From Planctomycetota bacterium (lineage in GTDB: Bacteria > Planctomycetota > SZUA-567 > H5-PLA8), in NCBI GenBank assembly GCA_015075375.1, contig JABTUM010000001.1, positions 1,855,201 to 1,919,200 on the forward strand: 64,000 nt of DNA. Direction: 5' to 3'. The position numbers and the translations under genes are program-made. The notes under the pieces are model-generated. The model worked only from the letters and a program-made list of their open reading frames with translations. It did no database searches and was not told the origin of the DNA. Below, piece by piece: positions 25,269 to 33,305 of the stretch. The first letter of the stretch is position 1, and every line of letters begins with the position of its first letter.

Positions 25269-26497
25269 CCTCCCATCCCCAGCAGCCGCCGCGCCTCCTC
25301 GCAATCCTTGTCCCCGCGCCCCGACACATTCACCACCAGGATCTCGTCGCGCTTCATCTTCGGCGCAAGCTTCCGGACGTACGCGATCGCGTGTGCGCTC
25401 TCCAGCGCCGGAATGATCCCTTCCAGCCGCGCGAGGTACTTGAACGCATCCAGCGCCTCGCCGTCGGTGACGCTCACGTAGTCCGCGCGCTTCGTCGCGT
25501 GCAGGTACGCGTGCTCCGGACCCACGCCCGGGTAGTCCAGCCCCGCGCTGACCGAATGCACGTTCGCCGTCTGCCCGTCCGCATCCTGCAGGACCACCGT
25601 CTTCATGCCGTGGAGCACCCCCGGCCCGCCCTTGGCCAGCGTCGCCGCGTGCCGGTCGGTGGAGACCCCTTCGCCGGCGGCTTCGACGCCCACCAGCCGC
25701 ACCGAAGCATCGCCCAGGAACGGATGGAAGATGCCCATCGCGTTGCTCCCGCCGCCCACGCAGGCCACGACCGCATCGGGCAGGCGCCCTTCTTTCTGCT
25801 GGCACTGTTCTTTCACTTCACGCCCGATCACCGCCTGAAAATCGCGCACCAGCATCGGGAACGGGTGCGGCCCCATCACGCTCCCGATGATGTAATGCGT
25901 CTCGCGCACGCTCGACATCCAATCGCGCATCGCTTCGTTGCAGGCGTCCTTCAGCGTCCGCTGGCCGGTCGTGACGGGCACCACCTTCGCGCCCAGCAGT
26001 TCCATGCGAAATACATTCAGCGCCTGCCGCCGCACGTCCTCGGCGCCCATGTAGACGCAGCACTCGAGGCCGAACAGCGCCGCCGCCGTCGCCGTCGCGA
26101 CGCCGTGCTGCCCCGCGCCCGTTTCGGCGATCACGCGCCGCTTGCCCATGCGCTTGGTCAATAGCGCTTGGCCGAGCGTGTTGTTGATCTTGTGCGCTCC
26201 GGTGTGGTTGAGGTCCTCGCGTTTGAGGTACACGCGCGCGCCGCCCAGTTCGGCGGTCATCCGCGCGGCCAGCGTCAACGGATTCGGCCGGCCCACGTAC
26301 TCGCGCAGCAGTTCGTCCAGTTCGCGCTGAAACGCCGGATCGTTCCGCGCCGCCGCGTATGCGCGCTCCAGTTCCTCGCACGCCGGCATCAGCGTTTCGG
26401 GAATGTAGCGCCCGCCGAAGCCGTCCGCGCCGCCAAAGTATCCGCGCGCATCGGGCTGCACGCCCGCCGCATCCAGCGTACTCGTTTCTTGCGCCAT
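25265..26497 (-). CDS. trpB: tryptophan synthase beta subunit
   Basis: 410 residues, full length. The PLP lysine is Lys103 in [10 protein letters not shown]. Other landmarks are [12 protein letters not shown], the phosphate-binding loop GGGSNAMG and the C-terminal NVSGRGDKD. TrpB joins indole and serine to give tryptophan, normally in complex with TrpA. No trpA or other trp gene is in the window; instead the stop codon overlaps the start of a zeta-toxin-like kinase gene. Start ATG at 26497 begins [11 protein letters not shown]; an in-frame upstream extension lacks conserved sequence. Confidence 0.95.
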   Translation of the reverse strand: MAQETSTLDAAGVQPDARGYFGGADGFGGRYIPETLMPACEELERAYAAARNDPAFQRELDELLREYVGRPNPLTLAARMTAELGGARVYLKREDLNHTGAHKINNTLGQALLTKRMGKRRVIAETGAGQHGVATATAAALFGLECCVYMGAEDVRRQALNVFRMELLGAKVVPVTTGQRTLKDACNEAMRDWMSSVRETHYIIGSVMGPHPFPMLVRDFQAVIGREVKEQCQQKEGRLPDAVVACVGGGSNAMGIFHPFLGDASVRLVGVEAAGEGVSTDRHAATLAKGGPGVLHGMKTVVLQDADGQTANVHSVSAGLDYPGVGPEHAYLHATKRADYVSVTDGEALDAFKYLARLEGIIPALESAHAIAYVRKLAPKMKRDEILVVNVSGRGDKDCEEARRLLGMGG

Positions 26498-26600
26498 CGT
26501 TGCCGTCCTCGCCGTTCGAGCCGCCCCCAAGGTACGCGCCCCGGCGGGCCGGCACAAGCCGAGGGGCGAACCGTTCCGTGCGCCGCGGCGGCCCGCGGGC

Positions 26601-26606
26601 TATACT
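26601..26606 (+). promoter_or_regulatory. possible -10 for the gene at 26632
   Basis: TATACT stands 25 bases before a GTG start, with GGAGG in between. A message from it would have a very short leader. No good -35 is seen. Confidence 0.35.
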
Positions 26607-26631
26607 TGGCGTCCCGCTAACGGAGGCCGCC

Positions 26632-26913
26632 GTGACGCCGCTCTCGCGAGACACCGAGCCTTGGGCCGAAGCGCTCCAGGCCGAACTGATCCGCAACGCC
26701 ACGCCCGCGCAGCGCCTCAAGCTGGCCCTGCAGCTTACCTGCTTCTGTTGGAACGCCACGCGCGCGGCCATCGACCGCTTGAACCCCGAGAAGTCGCAGG
26801 ACGAACGCGACCGCCTGTTCCTGACGCAGCTTTACGGGAGCGAAACGGCCGAGTGGTTTTTCGTGAACCGCGACCGCCAGCGCCGTGAGGCGGAGGCGCG
26901 CGAGCGGACGTGA
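26632..26913 (+). CDS. small conserved-type hypothetical protein
   Basis: 93 residues starting at GTG with GGAGG five bases upstream. The composition is helical; the middle part PAQRLKLALQLTCFCWN resembles short planctomycete hypotheticals with a TPAERLRLALEL-like segment, although I cannot name a family. It is divergent from trpB and lies about 90 bases before the sulfatase gene. The C-terminus is strongly charged (RDRQRREAEARER). Function unknown. Confidence 0.7.
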   Translation: MTPLSRDTEPWAEALQAELIRNATPAQRLKLALQLTCFCWNATRAAIDRLNPEKSQDERDRLFLTQLYGSETAEWFFVNRDRQRREAEARERT

Positions 26914-27006
26914 GCGAGCATTTTTTACCTGCGTTATGGGTTCAGGTTCAACGGCAACTGTAAGGTAGGTCCGCGTCGATTCGTAATCCATCCGAGGAGC
27001 ACGTCC

Positions 27007-28380
27007 ATGCCCGCCCAACGCCCCAACGTCATCGTCTTCTTTTCCGACCAGCAGCGCTACGACACGGCCGGCTGCTACGGCGGCCTCGCCAACATCACCC
27101 CGCACCTCGACGCCATGGCCGCCAGCGGGACCAAACTGGAATACAGCTTCACCGTCCAGCCCGTCTGCGGACCGGCGCGTAGCTGCTTCCAGACCGGGCG
27201 CTACGCCGCCGGACCCCAAGGCACCGGCTGCTGGCGCAACGGGATCGCCCTGCGCGACGACGAACCGCACACCCTGGCGCGCCTCTTTGCCGCGAACGGC
27301 TACCGCACCGGGTACATCGGCAAGTGGCATCTCTTCGAAGAAGGCAAGGACGCCATGAACCAGCGCTGGTGGACCGCCCCGGTTCCGCCGCACGCGCGCG
27401 CCGGATACCAGGATTGGTACGGCGCGAACATCCTCGAATTCTTCAGCGAGCCCTACGCCTTCCGCGTGCAGGACGCCAACGGCGTCGAAGTCCGCCGCGG
27501 CGGCTACCGCGTCGACGCGCAGACCGACGTGATGCTCGAATACCTCCGCGACAGCGCGCGCCACCAGCAGCCTTTCTTCCTCTTCAACAGCTACATCGAA
27601 CCGCACCACCAGAACCACATGAACCGCTACTACGGCCCCGAGGGCTCGCGCGAACGCTTCAAAAACGCCTGGGTGCCCAACGACCTGCGCAACCACCATG
27701 GCAAAGGCGACTGGGAAAAGGAATGGCCCGACTACCTGGGCTGCTGCGCCAGCCTCGACGACAACCTAGGACGCCTGCGCGCGGCCTTGCGAAACCTCGG
27801 CCTCGCCGAAAACACCATCGTCCTCTATTGCAGCGACCACGGCAGCCATTTCCGCCTGCGCAACGGCGAGTACAAGCGCAGTTGCCACGAAGCGTCGATC
27901 CGCGTGCCCTCGGTCATCGAAGGGCCGGGCTTCGAAGGCGGAGTGACCGTCCGCGAACTCGTCGGCCTGCTCGACTGGCCCGCCACGCTCCTCGATGCGG
28001 CCGGGATCGAAGTGCCCAAGAGTTACCAAGGGCGCAGCGTCCTCCCGCTCGTCCAGGCCGCGCGCGGCGGGCAAGCGGCCCCGGCGTGGCCGCAGGAAGT
28101 CTTCGTCCAGATCAGCGAAAGCCACATCGGCCGCGCGATCCGCACCAAGCAGTGGAAATACAGCGTCGGCGCGCCCAAGGACGCCGAAGACGGGGCCGGT
28201 GGCGCCAAGCGCTACGAGGAACAATTCCTCTACGATCTGGCCAAGGACCCGTACGAGCAGCGCAATTTGATTCAGGATCCGGCACTGGCGAGCGTGCGTG
28301 GCGACCTGCGCGCGGCGCTCTTGCGAAGGCTGGAAGCGGCCGGCGAAGCGCGGCCGGAGATCGTGCCGGCTGCTTCATAA
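27007..28380 (+). CDS. type I sulfatase
   Basis: 457 residues. The formylglycine motif C-x-P-x-R is present as VCGPARS with Cys54, so a maturase would be needed for activity. Metal-site residues are seen in FFSDQQRYDTAGCYGG near residues 11-26 and in YCSDHGSHF. GKWHLF and SYIEPHHQNHM provide the usual Lys and His. The enzyme hydrolyses sulfate esters, in this type of organism often on polysaccharides. There is no signal peptide: the frame begins PAQRPNVIVFF directly at the catalytic strand, with GAGGAGC just before the ATG. So it may act inside the cell. Confidence 0.92.
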   Translation: MPAQRPNVIVFFSDQQRYDTAGCYGGLANITPHLDAMAASGTKLEYSFTVQPVCGPARSCFQTGRYAAGPQGTGCWRNGIALRDDEPHTLARLFAANGYRTGYIGKWHLFEEGKDAMNQRWWTAPVPPHARAGYQDWYGANILEFFSEPYAFRVQDANGVEVRRGGYRVDAQTDVMLEYLRDSARHQQPFFLFNSYIEPHHQNHMNRYYGPEGSRERFKNAWVPNDLRNHHGKGDWEKEWPDYLGCCASLDDNLGRLRAALRNLGLAENTIVLYCSDHGSHFRLRNGEYKRSCHEASIRVPSVIEGPGFEGGVTVRELVGLLDWPATLLDAAGIEVPKSYQGRSVLPLVQAARGGQAAPAWPQEVFVQISESHIGRAIRTKQWKYSVGAPKDAEDGAGGAKRYEEQFLYDLAKDPYEQRNLIQDPALASVRGDLRAALLRRLEAAGEARPEIVPAAS

Positions 28381-28416
28381 AAAAATGAGGGGGCCCCTCG
28401 GGGTAAAGGGGCCCCC
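28379..28416 (-). terminator. intrinsic terminator, minus strand
   Basis: GGGGGCCCCT (complement of 28416-28407) pairs with AGGGGCCCCC (28398-28389) around an eight-base loop, then TCA and seven T bases on the minus strand. It overlaps the end of the sulfatase gene. The nearest minus-strand gene ends some 350 bases away, so either its message has a long 3' end or an unannotated RNA ends here. Confidence 0.8.
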
Positions 28417-28774
28417 TGCGGGAGAATCGGGGGGTGCGGGTTATCACCCCCCTAGGGCGCAGAGGAAGCGGGCGAGCATCAGCGGCACTCGCCCGTCGAC
28501 TTACAAAGGTGGGTAAGGCAACCCCAACGCCACATTGAGCATATTCTTTTCGATGGGATTCGGTATGTATATTATTTACTTATACAGTAAGTATTTACAA
28601 TATAACTAGATGTCTGTTCTTGGCATTATCCCAGATTCAAGAAGGCGGCATATATCATTCACTTGAACGAATCTGACGGAGATTGTCATACGCCCTGTAT
28701 CAATTTGCATGGGCTCATGTGCGATGACCGGGTAGTTACACATTTTGTCGGTCGGCCGAGCGCCACGAAGGCGC
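28417..28774. other. AT-rich gap with hairpins and an inverted repeat
   Basis: No protein gene is supported in about 360 bases. Minus-strand hairpins include GGGCGAG/CTCGCCC (about 28465-28495) and GGGGGGTG/CACCCCCC (about 28430-28453), leading into the terminator. A perfect inverted repeat TACTTA-5-TAAGTA lies at 28577-28593 in strongly AT-rich DNA, with several TATA-like hexamers on both strands. It may hold a promoter and a small RNA reading leftward. Confidence 0.45.
28577..28593. promoter_or_regulatory. inverted repeat, possible operator
   Basis: TACTTA and TAAGTA separated by five bases, overlapping TATA-like sequences on both strands. The symmetry fits a dimeric regulator site, but it could also be chance in AT-rich DNA. 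Confidence 0.3.
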
Positions 28775-29410
28775 TTACGCATCGAAGCGCAGGTAGTGAA
28801 CCACCGCCGGCGGCACGTTCAGCGGCACGATGCGGGATTGGAACTCGTAGCGTTTGATAAACCCGCTCACGACCTCGCGCACGCCCTTCAGGCGCTTGCG
28901 CGACTCGCGGCTGCGAAACGGCGCCTGCAGCTCCCGAATCGCCAGATACTCGAAATAGGTCAGCGTGCCGCCCGGCCGCAGCAGCGCGCGGAAGTGCTCG
29001 AAGAACCCTTCCACTTCTTCGGGCGTGAAATTATTGAGCGGCAGGCCGGACAGGATCGCGTTGTAGCTCGGTTTCGCGGGCAGTTCCCGGACATCGCTCT
29101 GAAACACCCGGATCCTGCGCCGCATCGCTTCGTAGCAGCGGTCGTTCGCGATGCGTTCTTCCAAATGCGCGGCGAAGCGCGGGCTGATCTCGTACAGATC
29201 CAGCCGCCCCTGCCCTTTTAGGTGCCGCACCACCGCCTTAGTGAACGCTCCGGTTCCTGGGCCGACTTCCAGGACCCGGAAGCCGCGCCGGATCGTCGCC
29301 GGCTTCGGTAAAGCGCGCGCCATGGCCCGAGCCAGAAAGCGGCTGCTCGGCGCGATCGCACCGGTGGTTTTAAAGTCCTTCATACTCTCGCGCAAAAACG
29401 TAAGCGGCAT
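28775..29410 (-). CDS. SAM-dependent methyltransferase, phospholipid N-methyltransferase-like
   Basis: 211 residues. The N-terminal FLRESMKDFKTTGAIAPSS (residues 5-23) and the SAM-binding motif VLEVGPGTGAFTKAV are typical of the PmtA-like phosphatidylethanolamine N-methyltransferases, which also resemble rRNA adenine dimethylases. The post-II motif ILSGLPLNNF appears where those enzymes have NLPY. A basic C-terminal segment (SRESRKRLKGVREVV) could contact membrane lipid. The substrate is therefore probably a phospholipid headgroup, as inference. No partner genes nearby; the terC gene is divergent. Confidence 0.8.
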   Translation of the reverse strand: MPLTFLRESMKDFKTTGAIAPSSRFLARAMARALPKPATIRRGFRVLEVGPGTGAFTKAVVRHLKGQGRLDLYEISPRFAAHLEERIANDRCYEAMRRRIRVFQSDVRELPAKPSYNAILSGLPLNNFTPEEVEGFFEHFRALLRPGGTLTYFEYLAIRELQAPFRSRESRKRLKGVREVVSGFIKRYEFQSRIVPLNVPPAVVHYLRFDA

Positions 29411-29736
29411 GGGGTTGCAGTTTCGTCTCGATGCCTTGCACTGCCGGTGGATACGCCCTTTGTGAAGCCGTAGATTATGCGCGGCGCCGGTTCAAGCCAA
29501 GCCAGATTTCTCCGATCCTGCGCAAGGCTCAAGGGTTAGAGCTTGTTTTAGTACAAACCTCCGGTACAAAAATGCACGTGAGCAGCCGGTCCATCCGCCG
29601 CCCTCAGCGCCTCGAGCTAACCCTGCCGGGCCTCGATCCGGGCGCCGCCGTTAAGCCGTTCCACCAAGCTCAACGCTAACCTTCCGCCGCCGTTCTAACC
29701 GTCCATTGATCCCTCTGCTCGCGCAGGGAGTTTGCC
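29411..29736. other. divergent intergenic region
   Basis: About 325 bases between the methyltransferase (minus) and terC-type gene (plus). Because terC-family genes are often controlled by the manganese yybP-ykoY riboswitch, I looked for its conserved loop sequences and did not find them. No gene or terminator is supported. Confidence 0.5.
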
Positions 29737-30789
29737 ATGTGGGTCTGGCTTGCCGCCGAGGCGAATGTCGTCCACCCGCCTCGCCCCGATACGCCGTTGT
29801 GGGCTTGGATCGTCTTCGGTGTGCTCGTGCTGGGCATGCTGGCCGTCGATTTGTTCTCCTTCAGCCGCAAAGCGCAGACGCGCGGGCTGACCCAGGCAGC
29901 CGTCTGGTCGGCGGTCTGGATCGGACTTGCCGGCGTCTTCGGCGTGGGCGTGTACTACGTGCGCGGGCACGATGCGGCGCTCGAGTACGGCGCCGCCTAC
30001 CTCGTCGAAAAATCGCTCTCCGTCGATAACATCTTCATCTTCCTGGTCATCTTCCGCTACTTCGGCATACCCACCGTCTACCAGCATCGCGTGCTCTTCT
30101 GGGGCATCCTGGGCGCGCTCATGATGCGCGCCATCATGATCGGCGTCGGTGTGCAGCTCATCGAACACTTCCGCTGGATCCTCTACTTCTTCGCCGCCTT
30201 CCTCGCCTTCACCGGCCTCAAACTCTTCTTCCACGACGACGAAAACCACGATCCCAGCCAGTCCTGGGCCTTCCGGCTCACGCGCAAGTACATCCCCATG
30301 ACCGAGAAGATGTCCGGCGAACATTTCTTCGTGATCGAGCAAGGCAAGCGGCTCGCAACCCCGCTGTTCCTGGTCCTCGTCGTCGTCGAAGCCACCGACT
30401 TGGCCTTCGCCTTGGACAGCATCCCCGCCTGTCTGGGCATCTCGCATGACCTGTTCGTGATTTACACATCCAACATCTTCGCGATCCTGGGGCTGCGCGC
30501 GCTCTACTTCCTCCTGGCCGGCGCGATGAGTTCCCTGCGCTTCCTGAAAGCGGCGCTCTCGATCATCCTCGTCTACATCGGCCTGAAGATGCTCCTGGCC
30601 GAACTTCACCACGCCCAGGTTGCGTGGGCCTTTAAGATCCCGACCGGCTGGTCGCTGGCCACGGTGGCCGGCGTGCTCGTCGTCGCCGTCGCCGCTTCCC
30701 TGCTCTTTCCCGCGCCGCCCGCGCCCCACGCTCCGCCCGGCGAACTGCCGTCCTCCGCCGACGCTCCGCCCGCGCCCGGTTCGGAATAA
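29737..30789 (+). CDS. TerC/Alx-family membrane protein
   Basis: 350 residues with about nine membrane helices. Family signatures are AYLVEKSLSVDNIFIFLVIF (residues 87-106) and the later EATDLAFALDSIPA, with acidic residues in membrane positions. TerC proteins are linked to tellurite resistance and to manganese export or metalation of secreted proteins. The C-terminal 30 residues are Pro-rich and not conserved. AGGGAG lies eight bases before the ATG. A strong hairpin follows the gene but its T-tract points to the other strand. Confidence 0.92.
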   Translation: MWVWLAAEANVVHPPRPDTPLWAWIVFGVLVLGMLAVDLFSFSRKAQTRGLTQAAVWSAVWIGLAGVFGVGVYYVRGHDAALEYGAAYLVEKSLSVDNIFIFLVIFRYFGIPTVYQHRVLFWGILGALMMRAIMIGVGVQLIEHFRWILYFFAAFLAFTGLKLFFHDDENHDPSQSWAFRLTRKYIPMTEKMSGEHFFVIEQGKRLATPLFLVLVVVEATDLAFALDSIPACLGISHDLFVIYTSNIFAILGLRALYFLLAGAMSSLRFLKAALSIILVYIGLKMLLAELHHAQVAWAFKIPTGWSLATVAGVLVVAVAASLLFPAPPAPHAPPGELPSSADAPPAPGSE

Positions 30790-30796
30790 GCCGCCC

Positions 30797-30830
30797 AAAG
30801 AAAACGGCCGGGCGCCTTCGCCCGGCCGTT
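30797..30830 (-). terminator. intrinsic terminator between convergent genes
   Basis: AACGGCCGGGCG (30803-30814) pairs perfectly with CGCCCGGCCGTT (30819-30830) around four bases. On the minus strand it is followed by TTTTCTTT, so it ends the LysM protease message; on the plus strand it may act as a weaker terminator for the TerC gene. Confidence 0.85.
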
Positions 30831-30853
30831 CCCTGCTGGCGTAACAGTTCGGC

Positions 30854-32200
30854 TTATGGCGTGGCAGGGATCAGCAGGCGCTGTCCGACGCGGATCAGGT
30901 TCGGATCGTCCAGCGTGTTGGCGGCCAGCAGTTCGCTCAAGCCCAGACGGTGGCGCTTGGCGATCTTGGTCAGATTATCCCCGGGCTGAACCTCGTACAC
31001 CGTGGGCACCGTCCGAGGCAACTCGGCCTGGACGGCCGGAGCGATGGCGGCCGGTGCGGACTCCGAAGCGGGCGGTTGCCGCACTTCGGCGTTGGCGGCT
31101 TGCGTTACCGTCGCGGGCGCCGCCTGGGCCGGCGTGGCGAACTCCAGCGGACTCACCGATTCCGCCGGCTTGCGCACTTCGGCCATGCGCACGGCCGCGG
31201 CCGGCATGCGAACGATCTCCGCTTCGCGGACCACGGGTTGAACTTTCTCGGAGGGCAGAACCCAACGCGGAGCCTGGTTGGGGCTGGGCTCCGCGGCGCG
31301 CGGATGCATCGCAACCTCCACCGGAACCGCTTCGGCAACCGGCTGCAGCGGTTGGCCCGGCAGCGCCGGGACGCTCGTCAGGGCGGCGGCCGTTTGGATC
31401 TGAGGCGCGGGTGCTGGCGCCGCAACCGGAGCCGGAACGGCGGCGGGTACGGGGCTCGAATGCGCCACGGCCGGCGCCGCGGCCGGCGCGGGAACGGCCG
31501 AGCCGCGGCGGTGGTCTTCCAAGAACCCGCGCACGCCCATCAGCGGCACGAAAAGCCCCAGGTTGTGGTCCAGATCGCCGTCTTTCGGGATGCCCGCGAC
31601 CGCGACGCCGACCACGTCGCCCGACGAGGCGTCGAAGAGCGGGCCGCCGCTGCAGCCGTGATCGAAGGGCAGGCGCGCCGAACTGCGCACCGAGCCTTGG
31701 GCAAAGCGCTTGGTCAGCGAGCCTTCGTACAACGCCACCGGCGTGCCTTTGGGCGAACCGGCCAGCGTTACGCGGTCGCCCGGGCGCGCGTCGTGGTCGG
31801 CCAGGCGGACCAGCACCGGCAGGTCGTCGCCGGCTTCCACGATGCACAGATCCAGACTTTCGTCGAAGCAGACGACGCGGCAGCGCAGCCAGTAGGTGCG
31901 CGGCCCGTCGACGACTTCGATCTTGAGCGTTTCGAACGGCTGGTCCCGGTCGTCGAGCACGTTATGCGCGGCGCTGAGCAGGTAGCGGCGGCCCGGATAG
32001 CCGTAGGCCGTGAGGTCCGTGCCGAAGGCTGTCCCGTGGCCGGTAATCACCGCGCCGCCTTCCATGCGCTCGTAGCGGATGCGCACGGCGGCTTTGAGCA
32101 TCTCGTCGCGCGATGCCGCCTGCGCGGTCGCGGCCGGAAGCAGCGCACCGAACAAAAGCGCCCAGCCCATGAATTGGAAGACCTTGATTCGCCGCGGCAT
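30854..32200 (-). CDS. exported trypsin-like serine protease with LysM domain
   Basis: 448 residues. Signal peptide (MGWALLFGALLPAATAQAA, to about residue 29), then a trypsin-fold protease with His79 (LSAAHNV), Asp117 (ESLDLCIVE) and Ser184 (HGCSGGPLFD). A long Ala/Pro-rich linker (about 235-400) leads to one LysM domain at the C-terminus (YEVQPGDNLTKIAKRHRLGL to the end). LysM binds peptidoglycan, so the protease is probably tethered to the cell wall. The order protease-linker-LysM differs from HtrA/DegP, which carry PDZ domains. The gene is closed by an intrinsic terminator. Confidence 0.9.
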   Translation of the reverse strand: MPRRIKVFQFMGWALLFGALLPAATAQAASRDEMLKAAVRIRYERMEGGAVITGHGTAFGTDLTAYGYPGRRYLLSAAHNVLDDRDQPFETLKIEVVDGPRTYWLRCRVVCFDESLDLCIVEAGDDLPVLVRLADHDARPGDRVTLAGSPKGTPVALYEGSLTKRFAQGSVRSSARLPFDHGCSGGPLFDASSGDVVGVAVAGIPKDGDLDHNLGLFVPLMGVRGFLEDHRRGSAVPAPAAAPAVAHSSPVPAAVPAPVAAPAPAPQIQTAAALTSVPALPGQPLQPVAEAVPVEVAMHPRAAEPSPNQAPRWVLPSEKVQPVVREAEIVRMPAAAVRMAEVRKPAESVSPLEFATPAQAAPATVTQAANAEVRQPPASESAPAAIAPAVQAELPRTVPTVYEVQPGDNLTKIAKRHRLGLSELLAANTLDDPNLIRVGQRLLIPATP

Positions 32201-32293
32201 GGCACTCTCCCGGGTCTATCCCCCGTTTAGCGTTATCGGCCAAGGGACGGCGCCCTATGGAGACAATTCCGCCGCGCGGACGCCGCGGCGCAT

Positions 32294-32322
32294 AAAAAAA
32301 CCCGGGCCTTGCGGCCCGGGTT
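32294..32322 (-). terminator. intrinsic terminator, minus strand
   Basis: AACCCGGGCC (minus, 32322-32313) pairs with GGCCCGGGTT (32308-32299) over a four-base loop and is followed by a run of T bases. It closes the exported-protein gene ending at 32348. Confidence 0.9.
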
Positions 32323-32347
32323 CGAACGACGTGTGCGTCCAACCGGA

Positions 32348-33202
32348 TCAGTCGATCTGCTTCAGGAATGCTTCCTGGTCGATTCCCGAATCGCGGATCG
32401 TCCGCGCGAAAGCCGCCACTTCGCCCCACTTCAGCGTCCCCGAGAACTGGCGCATCTTGAAGTAATCGGCCTGCATCGAGCGCAGGTGGTCGAAGTTCGC
32501 CTTGTCCGTCGGCGCCGGCGTGAAGCTCACCACCGCCGCGGGATCGGCCACATGCCCGCCCAACGCGCTGCGTGCGCCCTGCTTGATCGGCACCATCTGG
32601 ATATCCATGGTGCAGTCGATGCAGCGGTAGGCGTTTTCTTTCTTCTCGAAGCGGAAGCCTTTGAACGTGGTGAAAAGCACGATCGGCGTATCGCGCTTGT
32701 CCGTCGTCTGGGGCTTGTAGCCGCCCGGCAGCTTGATGCCTTCCAGCAGATGCTCGAGCCCGAAAATCACCCCGCCGATCAGCCGGTCCGTCGCGATCAT
32801 GTCCTCGGCGATGTTGGTGCTGGAGGTGATCTTCCCGTACGTCCGCGCTTCGCCCTGCACCAGCGTCACGCCCAGCCGGTCGTCCTTCTGCAGCGCCTTG
32901 AAGACGCGCGTGAACTCGCGCCGGTCGACGGGCGGCTTGTAGGTGGCCGTTCCGTTGATCGTGAAAACGTTCTCCTTCTTGTCGTAGGTAATCGTCTTCA
33001 CCGCTTCCACCCCGAAGGCGCCTTCTTCCAGCACTACGCCTTTGGGCAGATCGCGGTAACGCGCTTCGCCGGATTGAATCGTGGCCAGTTCGGTTCGCGC
33101 CTCGACGCGTACCGCGGGAACTTCCCGGTCGGCCGAATACGCCTGCCCTGCCAGCAAGGCCAACCCAAGGCACAGGCTCAGAATCGTGAATCGCTTGCGC
33201 AT
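32348..33202 (-). CDS. exported protein, unknown
   Basis: 284 residues with a textbook signal peptide (RKRFTILSLCLGLALLAGQAYS). The mature part is beta-rich and has one CxxC (RCIDCTMDIQMV). No family recognised. The start at 33202 is supported by AAGGAA and by the signal peptide; a longer frame has no such features. It lies downstream of the repeat-protein gene on the same strand, separated by a perfect 13-bp hairpin, and ends at a strong terminator. The neighbours are all exported, so a shared cell-surface role is possible. Confidence 0.75.
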   Translation of the reverse strand: MRKRFTILSLCLGLALLAGQAYSADREVPAVRVEARTELATIQSGEARYRDLPKGVVLEEGAFGVEAVKTITYDKKENVFTINGTATYKPPVDRREFTRVFKALQKDDRLGVTLVQGEARTYGKITSSTNIAEDMIATDRLIGGVIFGLEHLLEGIKLPGGYKPQTTDKRDTPIVLFTTFKGFRFEKKENAYRCIDCTMDIQMVPIKQGARSALGGHVADPAAVVSFTPAPTDKANFDHLRSMQADYFKMRQFSGTLKWGEVAAFARTIRDSGIDQEAFLKQID

Positions 33203-33249
33203 GCCAGATTCCTTTCCCTTATAGGCACCAAAACAGAGGTTTGCGAATG

Positions 33250-33278
33250 ACACCGGCCGGCGAAGCGCCGGCCGGTGT
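33250..33278 (-). terminator. intergenic hairpin
   Basis: ACACCGGCCGGCG and CGCCGGCCGGTGT pair perfectly over a three-base loop, between the repeat-protein gene and the next minus-strand gene. On the minus strand no T-tract follows, so it is more likely a partial terminator or RNA-stabilising hairpin than a full stop. Confidence 0.5.
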
Positions 33279-33305
33279 TTACGAATCGGATACAGGCCGA
33301 ATGGC

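Noticed and set aside
29411..29736. Manganese (yybP-ykoY) riboswitch upstream of the TerC gene
   Set aside because: Expected from the family, but the conserved loop sequences were not seen.
32294..32322. tRNA-like GGGTTCGAA
   Set aside because: It belongs to the terminator stem of the gene ending at 32348; no cloverleaf can be formed around it.
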